From contig PHFE01000028.1 in assembly GCA_002796755.1 (NCBI GenBank), positions 511,472 to 575,471 on the forward strand: a stretch of 64,000 nucleotides of DNA, given 5' to 3'. This DNA comes from Paracorniculantispora psalliotae. Its lineage: Eukaryota > Ascomycota > Sordariomycetes > Hypocreales > Cordycipitaceae. This document shows positions 1-11,273 of the stretch, piece after piece (the first letter of the stretch is position 1; each line of letters begins with the position of its first letter). Both the position numbers and the translations under genes were made by a program. Under the pieces are notes generated by a model. That model saw nothing but the letters and a program-made list of their open reading frames with translations. It searched no databases and was not told the origin of the DNA.

Positions 1-888
1 AAATCCGTTGACGACGCGATTGAACATGATCTCGCCAGAGTCTTCCGTGTCGAAATCCCACATCTCTCTCGCCATCTGAATAAACAACACATATCTGGCA
101 GATTCACTTCGAAAAATGGGCCGCGTATCTTTGACGAAGAGACCAGAGTGGACGCTTTCACCTTCGACAAAGACAGCAGTAACCTGAGCCTTGATGGTGC
201 CCATAAACAAAACGGATTGACCTTTGTAGACAGTGCGCTCAGTGAGTTCGTCAACAGCTAAACGCCACATGTCTGAGCGAGATAGATACTCGTCTTTGAA
301 GCAGAGCTCAACATGCGAAGACTCCATGGCACGGTGATCCTCGTCAACTGGAGTAAGAAGGACCTGGGAACTTCTCTTCATGCCAAATGCGTCCGAGATA
401 TGGCGAGCAATGCAGACCTCCGCATCCTGATTGCGAGCCCTCATCTCTCTAGACATATCCTTGACAACAAAAATGTAACGGTGACCAAGCGCGCCAGGAT
501 CTTTGGCCAATGCGGAAGCCGCTCTCGCTGCCTCATTTCCATCATGCGCCTGCCTGCTCAAACTGCCGTGTCCACCGGAAGTCTTCACGGAGTCGGTCTT
601 GATCGCGGAGATGGCCATCAGCATCCCCGGTCGCACCTCCGGCCCCACAGCATCGAGATTGAGCAGCACCTCATCGCGCATGTATCCGTCCGTTACGGCG
701 ACCGTACATATGCGTTCGAGGCGACGAGGCCTGTCCTCTCGCACGGTAGATCGGGTTGACGTGCTGGTAATGGAGCTGGGTGATGCTGTGGCTTTGCGAT
801 CGATGCCAGGCGTTATGGGTTCGCGGAGGTGAGACCACGGCGGTCCCTTGCGCGGGCCCGACGGGCCGGCGCTGGCATTGCGGGACAT
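1..888 (-). CDS. iml1: Iml1/DEPDC5-like GATOR1 (SEACIT) subunit, N-terminal part (partial)
   Basis: The reverse strand is open from an ATG at 888 (protein begins MSRNASAGPSGP) to the window edge, 296 codons without a stop. After about 50 disordered residues the sequence shows the hallmarks of the Iml1 N-terminal domain: a segment around RLERICTVAVTDGYMRDEV, then KDEYLSRSDMWRLAV, FMGTIKAQVTAVF, and RSESARYVLFIQMAREMWDF close to the edge. Iml1 is the catalytic GAP subunit of SEACIT/GATOR1; it acts on the Rag GTPase Gtr1 at the vacuolar membrane and lowers TORC1 activity when amino acids are scarce. Family members are about 1,700-1,900 residues, so most of the gene, including the DEP domain, lies to the left. 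No intron is needed in the visible part. It is transcribed away from the zinc transporter at 2011. Confidence 0.9.
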   Translation of the reverse strand, partial: MSRNASAGPSGPRKGPPWSHLREPITPGIDRKATASPSSITSTSTRSTVREDRPRRLERICTVAVTDGYMRDEVLLNLDAVGPEVRPGMLMAISAIKTDSVKTSGGHGSLSRQAHDGNEAARAASALAKDPGALGHRYIFVVKDMSREMRARNQDAEVCIARHISDAFGMKRSSQVLLTPVDEDHRAMESSHVELCFKDEYLSRSDMWRLAVDELTERTVYKGQSVLFMGTIKAQVTAVFVEGESVHSGLFVKDTRPIFRSESARYVLFIQMAREMWDFDTEDSGEIMFNRVVNGF

Positions 889-2010
889 GGGGATCGACTA
901 GCGACGGGTCGCGATATCGATATCATGCGGAGGCGACGGCTAGAGCATGACTGTCGAAGTAACAGCTTTTTGCGTACAGCAGCGGCGCTACGAATGCAAT
1001 GGCTTGAACATGCGAACATGTTGAGCGGTAGTGGCTGGCGCGGCAGAATCTAAGCTATGGTGGGTATGCGCCCACACCGCCTTCCACTTTGAGCTATCCA
1101 GGCCAACCCGCCATCGCGTAAAATGCAGCAGCGTGCATCCATTGGATCAAAAGTGTATCAGTCTAGTTTCGCGAAATCTAGGCTCCATGCCTCGTCTTAT
1201 GTTGCACGGCGCAAAATTCCAGAAGGCTGGTCAGTCTCAGCAGACTGTTTCATCCCAAAGCCCATCCCGACTTTGTTCAAGTGCTTCGCTCCTAGCATAC
1301 CGCCAAAGGTTAAACTTCGCGATGTCACTTTTCTCTTCTGGAAAGCTCGAGACCGCAAAATTATCGAGATGTCGCACCGCAGAATCTGATATCTCTGTAG
1401 CAAACCATGCTATCGGATGTGTTCCACAACGCAGGTAGCCACGCAAACACGCAGGCCGGTGGTTTCAGTAGTATGCGTCTTGTGCTTCGTCTAGACGTGA
1501 AAGAACCAAAAGGGTTGGGGTTACGAATTTGTCCTGTATCAAAAAAGGCTGAAAATTACCTGAGAGTCTACAGTAGATGAGCCAACGGAAAGAATGCCAG
1601 GACTGCCCGCGATTCCAGTGCCACGCGTGGGCGGGCCTATCACAGCCAAAGCTGGCGACCCCTTTGCGTTCCATCCATCTGAGTTTGCTCTTCCCCATCT
1701 AATAAATCCCGACTCGCCATCCATGGAGGGGACTGTGGCAGGCCGACGTTTCACTCGTAAAAGGGACGAATTTTTATGTCTGACTGTTCTGTCTCACGGG
1801 ACGATCGCCTGGTTGTCGGGTGTAGAGCTAACATGGTGTCCTTATATTCATACGGCCCCCAAGAATTTCTCCCCACGGCCATATGTAAAAAGTTCTGCAA
1901 AATCTGCTTCAAATTATATCTCAGAACTCAAAAAAAAAAAAAAGTCTACGCTCTGTATAATTGACGTACCGACCTTGAACGCTCGCTCGAATCTCAAATC
2001 GCTAGCTAAG
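889..2010. other. Divergent intergenic region (iml1 / zinc transporter)
   Basis: About 1.1 kb between the start codons of two divergent genes, so it must hold both promoters. A run of 13-14 A lies near 1930-1943. An ATG at 1594 is in frame with the transporter and would add about 139 residues, but that extension is of unremarkable composition and the family starts just before its first membrane helix, so I treat it as leader. I see no other gene. Confidence 0.5.
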
Positions 2011-3563
2011 ATGGGCCGCTTTCGCTTTGACCGCCGAAATCGTTTGATTGCTACTATTGCAATTTCATTTGGATTTTTCGTCGCAGAGATAGCTGGTTGG
2101 TTTTGGAAGAGATGCAGTGATGAACTGATAACTGATTTGTCGCAGCTGGATTCTACACCCATTCCCTTGCACTAGTCGCGGATGCCTTTCATTATGTGAG
2201 TAACCATGCGCAAAATACAGATTGCCTTTGCTAATGTCTCTACAGCTGAGCGATCTTTTGGGTTTTGTTGTAGCTTTGACAGCACTCGAGGTTGGTAAAA
2301 GACAAAGCCACACAGGCACATTTGCTAATGTTCGTACAGGTTTCTGAAGGATCAACGCCAGCGCCACCAGGATATACGTTTGGGTGGCAGCGAGCTACTC
2401 TCTTGGGCGCCTTTTTCAATGGAGTCTTTCTTCTGGCACTAGGAATTAGCATTTTGGTACAAGCGATCCAGCGATTCATCAACATGTCCCGTCAGTCTTT
2501 CTCCATCCGTCTCCGTTCAATCATGCTAACAGATTTATAGCAATTGAGGACCCAAAGCTGATACTGATCATTGGCTCTGTTGGCTTCACATTGAATGTGC
2601 TAGTCATGTCATTTCTGCATGGTTAGTAACACCCTTCCGTATAGAGAGAATATCGCTAAGTATCAATTAGAACACGATCACGATCATGGGCATGGCCACA
2701 GTCACAGTCACAGCCACAGTCACAATGAGGCGAAAGAGAGCCCGACTCAGGTATCCGAGGAAGTGATCGATTCTGACGTTTCTGCAAGTGACACTGATAG
2801 AGAGGGATCTGAGCTTAGTGTAAGTGTCTCCTAATCACCGTCGAGGTACTAAGCTAACTTGTTGGACAGTCAATCACTAGCCACACGGAACACAAGCACA
2901 AAATAGCTGCCGCGGCGCACAACCACAAGGATCTGGGCATGATGGGTGCATTCCTTCATGTCGTTGGAGACGCAATTAATAATGTCGGCGTGATTATTTC
3001 GGCCTTAGTCATTTGGAGATGTGAGGGAGAAAAGCGATACTATGTCGATCCGGCGATCGGTGTGTTCATTGCCGTCATGATCTTCTTCACCGCGATACCG
3101 TTGACAAAGAAGGCTGGGGGGATTTTGATGCAAACAGCGCCAGATGAAATAGATATAAAAGACGTGAAAGAGGATATTGAAATGGTAAGATTTGGGAGCC
3201 AGAGATGGAATGTCAAGGAAAACTTTTGCCGCTAACATGACATCTTTATAGATTCCGGGTGTTGATTCTGTTCACGAACTGCATATCTGGAGACTCGATC
3301 AGAAGAAGTCAATTGCATCAGCACACGTGGTAGTTGACGATGGTTTCAACGGCAAATGGGCTATCACGGCCAAAACGATCATGGAGTGTTTCCATGCATA
3401 TGGCGTTCATTCCGTCACACTGCAGCCTGAGACTACACCGCCGATGCTGCTGGTGGACAGCGCCGCAGCTGATCTAGAGAGGCCACCAGTTCAGAAAAAA
3501 GAGACACGACACTGTCAGCTCTTATGTAAAGGTATTTGTCGTGGAAAGAGATGCTGCCAGTGA
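2011..3563 (+). CDS. zrc1: Vacuolar zinc transporter, cation diffusion facilitator family (Zrc1/Cot1-like)
   Basis: Eight exons: 2011-2095, 2146-2195, 2246-2290, 2340-2490, 2541-2621, 2671-2819, 2870-3184 and 3252-3563. They close into one frame of 395 residues. The product is a six-helix CDF antiporter that moves Zn2+ into the vacuole in exchange for protons. Both metal-site motifs are present: HYLSD (H44, D48) in helix 2 and HVVGD (H217, D221) in helix 5, the H/D set linked to zinc selectivity. A histidine-rich loop (about residues 138-154, alternating His with Asp, Gly or Ser) lies between helices 4 and 5, as in Zrc1. A cytosolic C-terminal domain follows, ending in a cysteine-rich tail with five Cys in the last 16 residues, also usual in fungal members. 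Seven introns of 49-67 nt, with two exons of only 50 and 45 nt, make the gene easy to mis-predict. Vacuolar location is inferred from the family. Confidence 0.92.
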
Positions 3564-5523
3564 ATGGGCTCTAGCTATCCTGAGCTGAAAGCTGCAGGCG
3601 CATTTTGGGCACGCGGCACTTTGTGGAACGTTATACGTGCGATGATGTCAGAGCGTTCAAGGAACCTGTCCAGGGGGTTTGTTTTGCAATAGTCTAGATG
3701 AGTGTATGTGTCTGCAAAGACGCGATTAAGACATCCTTGAGACTCAAGTAGATGGCTGATCCAGAAAAGTACTCAAACACCGACCAATTTACAGTTTTAG
3801 TCTCTCGAAAGCGAACGGATTTGAGAATTCTTTGAGTACGAAATGAAAGAGGTACATGCATGGGATTCTCGTCAGAAGACTACTTGTGTTACTTGGGAGT
3901 TTCTTACCAAGCATCCAGGGAATGTGTGGTGGGTCAGGTCGTGATGGCTCCAGGATGCAAGTGGTCAAGTGGCGAGGTCGATCAGGGTCTGTTGCGGGGC
4001 GACCCTATTTATGAAGACCGTGAAACGAGCGAAGAAAGAAGTTGAGATAATGAGGAAGAAGGGCATAGCTTCGAAACTTGGCTGGATTAAGGTAGATGGT
4101 GCGCAACAAACTGGCACATCAGAAGCCACCACTTACACGAGAGCGGTCTGGCAATCAGTTTGCTCGGGCACAAGAGCTCAAAAGGTTCCGATCCGTTGCT
4201 GGGTTGCGATTCAAGCCGGCTGTGGCGCTCGGGCCGGCTGGCACATAAGATGAAAAGGAAAGGCGGTAAACCGAGGACCGAGCTGACATTGCGTCAGTCC
4301 TTAAAACAAGTAACTATGTATGTATGTACTTTCGAACACGCGGCATGAGACCTCGGATGCAAAAACGCTGCGAGGTGGCCCGAGTCAGTAACCTTGCATT
4401 CACTTGGATGCAAGTCTCATTATACCTCAAGTTTCGGCTCGGGGAATACCAGTGATGGCGACTCTGCTTTGTTTCTGCATATTTCAGGATACTGGCAGGC
4501 TCCAATCATAATTACCATCTACCTGCATGGCTATTTCTGGCGCGGTAACACACTTTTAAAAAGGCCAAGCTTTGCGGGAGACCTGAGTTGGCGAGGACGC
4601 TAACGCGAGCGCTATGCACCAGTGCATGACCCCTGTTGCCGGACGCTGACCCGGCAGAGCGCCGTGGAAGCGGGCGGAATTGGATGCGACACACCGGTGA
4701 AGGCTTGAGAGGGCAGTCAAGGCAAGCGGTCAGCCAGGGACGGCTCCAAGCCACTTCCGTCTTATCAAAGCGCAGAGGCTTGGCTCGCGTTGTGTCCGGT
4801 GCGAAAGGGCTATAAGCAACCAGGTTTGAGAGAAGTTACCAGCCAAAGCCTGTCTTGAACCCCCCGCCCTCGTATGCAATATGCCTGCCTTGCAGGCCTT
4901 GGTAATAACTGCTGGTCAAGGCTTTGCGGGGTTGAGGAAGCTGTGCGGCATATTTAGGTGGGAACAACGCCGCTGTGTCTTGATCCACGGACCGCAGGCC
5001 AGCGGGGCTTTCATTAATGCGCAGCATTCGATTGGGCACCAACTGCTGACAGCGCAAGGAGGACGAGCCATTTCTCCAGGATAGCAGCATGGGTTGGTTG
5101 GCTGTCTTTGAGCCCTGTGCTCTGGAGGCTCTCGCAACGCGCACCAATGCTGGCGCTGTCTGGGGAAGATGCGTCATTCACCGCAATTTCGTCTAGGAGT
5201 CGCTCGGATGCTGGAGCGACATGCGAGGATGCCGAGCTGTCTCGTTTCTTCCCCAGACATGGCGCCATTTTTAGGTCTGGGTAGGCTCGCTCGAACTGTG
5301 GAATCGCTTGGGACTTGCAGGGCGGACTGAATGACTAGTTGGCGATGAATGCGTCATTGCCATGGGGTTGCTGTCTCGAGGCGACGAGCTGATAGCATCA
5401 AGCCATGGCTTGTTGAAAGATGCAGCCATCATGCATGCACATGCAGCAATGTACGAGTAAGGGCCTGATTAGAACAGCCCAGAGCCTGTGCGTGCAGAGT
5501 AGACGAGATGCATGCACATTGGA

Positions 5524-5548
5524 CAGCTGGCAGCTGGCAGCTGGCAGC
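5524..5548 (+). repeat. Short tandem repeat, unit cagctgg
   Basis: Three complete copies of a 7-nt unit (5524-5530, 5531-5537, 5538-5544) and a partial fourth. It lies in the intergenic region upstream of the Lst4-like gene. The unit contains CAGCTG, an E-box-type hexamer, but no function is shown. Confidence 0.8.
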
Positions 5549-6624
5549 CATCCTGCTTGGCCTCGTCTTTAGCTGGCGTAGCCGGGCCGCCCCTCCTCCG
5601 TCCGTTTGTAGTTATTTCCTCCGGTGGCGAGCCGTCTCAAAGCTTCAACTCGTCCACGCCCGCAGCGGCCCTCCGGTGCAGATCGGGTTGTGTCCTGCCA
5701 ACAATGTGCATGATCAGCAGCACCAGAGGCCGGACCGCCAGGCTTGTTAGCTCCCAGCACCACCAACTCTCCTGCTTCCTCTCCCACTCGACCGTTGCCA
5801 AACGAACGGCATTGGAGGGAAATCAAGGCCGTCTGGATACTCTCCTCAGCAGACCTACCAACCAAGCGTCTGCCCATCCCACCAAACTAGCTTACAGTTG
5901 ACAAACCGAGTTGTCACTGGCGGCATTTGACATTCCTCGCTGCGCCTGCGTTCCGCTTTGTTCTGGAGCCTCCCAAAGACGGCCGCGACCGCAAGCACAA
6001 GCACAAGCTAAAACCATATCCAGCCAAGCTTGCGGGCGAGACCTTTCGACAGCGAGCCCAGGGATCAGAGTGGCCAGGGCGCTAATCCCTACCGGTACCA
6101 GCCTTTAAGCTAATTGCAACGCCACCAAAGCGCTAACGTAGCCTGCGCTGGGCTCTCGCCCTGGAGGTGGGCTGTTTTTCCTGGTGGCTGTTCGGCTGCC
6201 CGCCAGAACCACCACTCCCAGCGACGCCAGTTTGCCCGCCAGCCAGCTTCCCTGCTGTTGTCCCAGCTTTCTGGGTCGTTAAGTCTCGGCCACCACCCAC
6301 ACCACCATCTCGGGCCACTCATTTCAATCACCGCCGCCCGGCTCTCTTCTCTTCTTTGCCTCCATCACCGCTTTCTCCCGCCGGCGTTTTGATTGCCGCA
6401 GCCTTCCCCGCGCCCGCTGTGCACCGTGCTCTATCCTGCGCGCACACGAAACCGACGAGCCGAAACAACCCGCCACCAAAACAAGACCAGACACTCGCCG
6501 CCGCGACCCCATTTGGCAAATCGCCCGCGCGTGTGCATCCCTCGAACCACCCCGACAGCTCTGACCGACTCGCTTCTACGCTCCCGCCTCACCGAGGCTC
6601 TTTGCTCTTTTGTCTGGCAGTCCT

Positions 6625-6640
6625 TTATATAGCCGAACCT
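6625..6640 (+). promoter_or_regulatory. TATA-like element upstream of the Lst4-like gene
   Basis: The sequence tttatatagccg lies about 350 bases before the start codon at 6981 and could set a transcription start within a C-rich leader. Position and sequence only; the assignment is tentative. Confidence 0.35.
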
Positions 6641-6980
6641 CGCAGTATACCCTGAAGCCGCCCTGTCGCCCACCACGACGCTGCGAGTCAAATTCCACCA
6701 TACCGCGATATTTGGACCACGCGCCCGCCCTCGCTTGACTTGACCGAACCGCACAAAAAGCTCCGACAACACCGCATCGGCAGTAGCCCGGTTGAACAGG
6801 ATAGAAATATCCCGCGTGCCATACTGGTACCGCACAACTTCAGCGCAGAAACTTCGTGTCTCCGACTATGCGTCCACTCCGGCAACAGTTCAATACGTTC
6901 ACCGGTAATGGACGGCAGTTCATTGACCTAAACTGAAAGGAGAGAACCCCCACCGCGACGCACCGTCGCTTTCCAGCAAC

Positions 6981-9900
6981 ATGATCGGCCGCCTGCTAAA
7001 TCTCGGCACCGGCGGCACCGGCGCGGCCAATAACCAGGATCAGGCGCCAAATGGTGCTCCGCGGCCGCTTCTTTCGCTTGACTCGGTTCAAGAAGACATA
7101 CACACGCGAAACCTCCTCTTTCCGGATGCGCAAACCCTTTATCAACATCGGAATGACCAAGTCTTTCCATTCTCCACGGCGCCCCCCACGCCATCTACAG
7201 GTTCCGCCAGCGCATATGATTACAACGACGAAATCGACCTCGATGTCCGAGATGTGCGCATTCTCCTTATGCAGGACAATCTAGGAGCAACCTCGGCATC
7301 GCTATTGTTTGATAGCCATCCGGTAGCAGAAGTTGACCGCCCATCAGCCACCAACGATGTACGCAGGAACCCACTGTCCCCTCGGAAGGGCAGCGTGAGC
7401 CATTCACGTCCTGTATCCATTCACACAGAGAGTACCCAAACGCAGTATCGCCAAGGTGCCTTTGACCGACGTGGCTCCATCCACGGGCGCAATCACAGCC
7501 AGGCCGAAACTGATGCCCAGAGAGCTTATCGAGAATACCGCGAAGAATTGACAACCTTTTCGAGCTGCATCTTTGGCAACTCGGAGCTCATGGCGTACAA
7601 AGGGACCTCCACTAAAGTACACGTCGTACCTAGTGATACACGGATGAATGATGCTGCTTCTATCATCGGGGATGGTCGCAGCTCCATCGGTCGCTCAAGC
7701 ATGCGCTCAAGCAAACTTTCGCAGTCATTCTCTTCACAGGCCATGTCACCAACGTTCGCTTCGATGCCTCCTACTGCCAGCGCCACGCCACGCCAAAGTG
7801 ATCGTAAAAAGGTCTTAATTACTCGTCTCTTCCCGGTCACTTTGTCCACGGAAGAAGTGGAGCCCAGCGTTACACCACAAAACCGCTATGTGGACGAGAA
7901 TACTGGCTTTCCTTTCCCGCCGACCATCGATGAAGCGGCTACGCGCAAGAAGAAGAAGCAACCGAAACAACGACGCACGCCAATGTACGCTGTCGTTCTC
8001 GTTATACAGCTCCCACCTGCAACTTCAAGACTCTCTTCTGCCGTGCCTTCTAGATCCGCATTCCGCGAGCCTGGTTCCTATAATGAACAAGAAGTCTACT
8101 CTTCTTCGTACAATTCCGTACGCGCCAATGGCAGTGGCTGGAACATGTTTGGTTCGGGTATGCCCACTGACCCGAACGAGTCGCCATTTGCCTTGGATGT
8201 CGAAGACCGAATCGACTCACTGACTCAACACTGGGATATCATCATGCGCACATTGACACATCTCCAGTCTCTCTCCGCCACAAGAATCCACCAGTTGCTG
8301 AAGCATGCCGACTCTGCATCTCCAGGTCAGCAGGCACCAATGTTAGCGCACCAGAGTCATTCGTCGAGGAATGCCAATATGAATGACAGACGCAGCGTTG
8401 AGCTTCCAAGAGTGAAGCCTGTTAAGAGCACCACAAAGCTAGTCTCTCTTTTGCCCAACTGTCTTGCAAGCGATATCGACATTGCTTCAGAAGTCGGCCT
8501 CGCTAGAAGTAGAATTGTCATGGGAATTGGTGCCGCGCGTGTGGTCACTGGACAAGGTCGATGGGGCATCTGGCGAGACGAGGCGATCTGGACAGCAAAA
8601 TGGGCTTCGTCTCTCAACAAGGGGCCATTTCTTTACAACGTTCTAACTGGCTTCCTCGCCACTCACATTGATTGGTTATCTGCTCTCTCCAGCCCTTCCT
8701 ACCGCCGGAAAGCAGCCCTTCAGACGCGCCACAAACATGAAGAAGACATGTCGCTCCCGGCGAGAACCATTATTATTTCCGACGATAAGATGGCTGCCAG
8801 AAGACTTATATTCCTCCTGTCTGCTTTTCTACCATCGAATCAGCAGATCAATCCTTCACGAGCGCACCGTGCGAGCACATCGACTTCTGTTGGTCCTTTC
8901 TCGAACTCGCCCCCCACGTATGTGATTCCTGTCTTGCGAGAAGAGTCTCTCCGACGCAAACTCAATCGTCGAAACGGTGGGAACAGAAGGGCGTCGCACT
9001 CAAGAGTTGGAAGCCAAAGCGCCAGGAATTCTACCGTCATCCCTCAGTTCGCGCAATTTGGTCTGGATAGGAACCACCAGAGACGTGCATCTGATGCGGC
9101 ATCTATTCGAACTACCAATCTACCCTTGGCTGGCAGCGATTTGGTAACGAGAAAAAGCAGTACCGCCACGACAGCGACCATTACCCAAGAACCGACGATG
9201 CCTCATTTCACGATCCTTCAGCGAAGCGAGAGCCACTTGCGACATCGCCCAGGTAGCAGCAGCAGCTTTGCCGCTGATGACCTGAAGAGGTCGCTGAAGA
9301 GAGGCGAGAGTAACGCAAGCACAAGCACGACGGCCTCCCGCCCTCCTAGTTCTGGGCTGAAATGGGGAAATTTGATGAGTGGCTTCTGGACACCACGAAG
9401 AAGAGACTCAATGGACAGCAATACTGCGAGTCAAACGAGCGAACTTCGATCTCCCATCAAACCAGCATTCTCCAAGACGGATAGGCTGGCTGAAATGGTA
9501 CAAGAGTCTGTGGTGCTCGAAGAAACGAGCGATCTGCCAATCGGGCCATCTCCACGTGCATCTGTAGAAGCGTCGCGAGTCATGGCCAGGCAGAGCACCA
9601 ACACGAAACCAAGAGCGTCCTTTTCACAGGTAGACCGCACTCCTGACCCTACTGGTGTATTTGAGTCTCCAGTGAAGACCTCAATCAATCCTGACGATGG
9701 GATCATTGACGTTGATGTCCCATTCCCAGATTATATTGCATCGTTTGAGTCTGCTATTAGCTCACCTTCAAGCAGTGGGTACTTGTCAACACCAGGGCTG
9801 GCTGGCAATTTGGACTTCTTTGAGCAGTCGGCACGAATCACGATTGATGGCGATACGCCCTTAAATACCGCTGGCTGGCTCAGCCGCTTCCACCCCGACT

Positions 9901-10592
9901 TTTCTCTACAGGCCATCCCTCCACAAGATCATCTGCTTGATAAGGTCAAGGCTGCCATGCGAGCTGAACCCACTCCTGCGCCTACTTCAATCCAGGAGGG
10001 GGGACGCGATGAGCGATGGGTAGACATTAGTTCGACCATCCTAGCTGACACCACTACAAACACTGTCTCTCGTCTCGTGTATCGCAGGCTTGTGAAGACC
10101 AGAGTGGGCTCCGATCTACCTGCTTCGCAGTTGATCAGTGCGCACACGCCCTCTGTGCTGCCTTACGAGATGCAACTGGACGAAGAGTGGATCGAGGAAG
10201 TGATTGTTGATGCCGACAAGACCTTGGTCGTCGCTCTGGAGAAGGTTGTGAGCTCCAACCCCGAGGTTGCCCTGGACATGGCCCCGACTTTGCCCAAGCA
10301 GGCGCCGAGTGATTTTGGCGACAAGTCTGACATTACGCCCGACTCGCTCTCGGAGACGACCGAGATGGCGTACTCGTCCACCGACGTCCCCCGCGTGCAG
10401 TGCAAGACCGTGATGCTGTCTGCGCTGGAAGAGATTATTCGGGACGTCGTGGACCAGCGCGACGAAGAGGGCGACGTCCCTGTCAGCACACATGCTAGAC
10501 GACGCCCAAATCTGCTCCGCGACGCGGTTCAATCTTGGGTATCAAACCTCGAGACGGCAGAGGAGCAACAGCTTCAGGCACCACTTTCATAA
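6981..10592 (+). CDS. lst4: Folliculin-interacting protein / Lst4-like DENN protein
   Basis: A single uninterrupted frame of 1,203 residues from an ATG at 6981. Near the N terminus it carries the FNIP/Lst4 signature DVRILLMQDNLG (residues 91-102), followed by a segment around SSCIFGNSELMAYKG at about 195. Farther on are conserved blocks such as SEVGLARSRIVMGIG (about 505) and an acidic C-terminal DENN-type region (about 1000-1150) with LPYEMQLDEEWIEEVIVD, separated by long Ser/Arg-rich disordered stretches. In yeast, Lst4 pairs with Lst7 (folliculin) as a GAP for the Rag GTPase Gtr2 and helps TORC1 respond to amino acids at the vacuole. This would be the filamentous-fungal counterpart; the assignment rests on the FNIP_N-like block and overall layout. 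It runs in the same direction as the zinc transporter and converges with dbp10. Confidence 0.8.
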   Translation: MIGRLLNLGTGGTGAANNQDQAPNGAPRPLLSLDSVQEDIHTRNLLFPDAQTLYQHRNDQVFPFSTAPPTPSTGSASAYDYNDEIDLDVRDVRILLMQDNLGATSASLLFDSHPVAEVDRPSATNDVRRNPLSPRKGSVSHSRPVSIHTESTQTQYRQGAFDRRGSIHGRNHSQAETDAQRAYREYREELTTFSSCIFGNSELMAYKGTSTKVHVVPSDTRMNDAASIIGDGRSSIGRSSMRSSKLSQSFSSQAMSPTFASMPPTASATPRQSDRKKVLITRLFPVTLSTEEVEPSVTPQNRYVDENTGFPFPPTIDEAATRKKKKQPKQRRTPMYAVVLVIQLPPATSRLSSAVPSRSAFREPGSYNEQEVYSSSYNSVRANGSGWNMFGSGMPTDPNESPFALDVEDRIDSLTQHWDIIMRTLTHLQSLSATRIHQLLKHADSASPGQQAPMLAHQSHSSRNANMNDRRSVELPRVKPVKSTTKLVSLLPNCLASDIDIASEVGLARSRIVMGIGAARVVTGQGRWGIWRDEAIWTAKWASSLNKGPFLYNVLTGFLATHIDWLSALSSPSYRRKAALQTRHKHEEDMSLPARTIIISDDKMAARRLIFLLSAFLPSNQQINPSRAHRASTSTSVGPFSNSPPTYVIPVLREESLRRKLNRRNGGNRRASHSRVGSQSARNSTVIPQFAQFGLDRNHQRRASDAASIRTTNLPLAGSDLVTRKSSTATTATITQEPTMPHFTILQRSESHLRHRPGSSSSFAADDLKRSLKRGESNASTSTTASRPPSSGLKWGNLMSGFWTPRRRDSMDSNTASQTSELRSPIKPAFSKTDRLAEMVQESVVLEETSDLPIGPSPRASVEASRVMARQSTNTKPRASFSQVDRTPDPTGVFESPVKTSINPDDGIIDVDVPFPDYIASFESAISSPSSSGYLSTPGLAGNLDFFEQSARITIDGDTPLNTAGWLSRFHPDFSLQAIPPQDHLLDKVKAAMRAEPTPAPTSIQEGGRDERWVDISSTILADTTTNTVSRLVYRRLVKTRVGSDLPASQLISAHTPSVLPYEMQLDEEWIEEVIVDADKTLVVALEKVVSSNPEVALDMAPTLPKQAPSDFGDKSDITPDSLSETTEMAYSSTDVPRVQCKTVMLSALEEIIRDVVDQRDEEGDVPVSTHARRRPNLLRDAVQSWVSNLETAEEQQLQAPLS

Positions 10593-11273
10593 TTTTGGCG
10601 CGATTTTTTTTCTCTTTCTTTACGAGCGTCTTTGATCCTCACCCCCCCGTGACCCATACATTTCTTACAACACTATAATATTCCTGATACCCTTATCATC
10701 ATTGCGATTTCTTCATCATGGGGATTTGCCTCGGCGTCTAACGCTGGGACGATGCTTTCACAGAGGCTGTTCTTTTACTGATCTTGAGCATCCGGCTTCA
10801 TCAAGCCATAACTATTCTTCGTTTGCGCATCCTTCACGGTGCTTGGCGTTTTTGACTCGGGAGATTCGGCTTGGCGGAGGCCGTTTCTACATGGCCCGAC
10901 TTTATTTTGATGGATATTCAGATTCCCCATTTTCTTTTGCTCCTCGCATTCGTTGTTTCCTCCCATCCTTACAATGTGCGCAAGTTTACGAGGTTCTTGA
11001 TATCGTGTTTGATATCCTTATTTCCTTTTAGTGCAAGCATGAGCTTTTGAGAGCGTTCTTTCTGCTATTGTGCGTCGTTTTTTCTTTCCCATATCTTTTC
11101 ATTTGCGAGAGTTGCGTGGAACAGAAGCCAACCAGTTAGCATATCAACAGACGGAAAAATAAAATTAGACTTGACTTCACTACATTCACGCTTTGATCGC
11201 ACCGTTGACTTTGTCAAAAGAAAACACAATGATTTTATTAACGCCGGTCGTCCCATGAATCTGATGTAACCAT
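10593..11273. other. Convergent 3' flanks (lst4 / dbp10)
   Basis: About 680 bases between two facing stop codons, AT-richer than the flanking genes, with several T-runs and A/T tracts suited to polyadenylation. I see no gene in it. Confidence 0.6.

Larger units (their letters stand above)
3564..6980. other. Large intergenic region and probable long leader of the Lst4-like gene
   Basis: A 3.4 kb stretch with no reading frame I can match to a family. The first part is the 3' flank of the zinc transporter. A short direct repeat (unit cagctgg, three full copies and a partial) lies at 5524-5548. From about 5900 the plus strand is rich in C and in CA/CT, as in long fungal 5' leaders, and a TATA-like element lies near 6625. 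Open frames of 60-160 codons here overlap in several frames and look like composition artefacts. Confidence 0.5.

Noticed and set aside
1594..2010. In-frame N-terminal extension of the zinc transporter
   Set aside because: It would add about 139 residues, including a poly-Lys run from a poly(A) tract, before a family-typical start at 2011.
5508..6655. Overlapping frames upstream of lst4 (up to 162 codons)
   Set aside because: C-rich leader DNA is open in several frames at once; the products are Pro/Ser/Arg low-complexity sequence with no family match.
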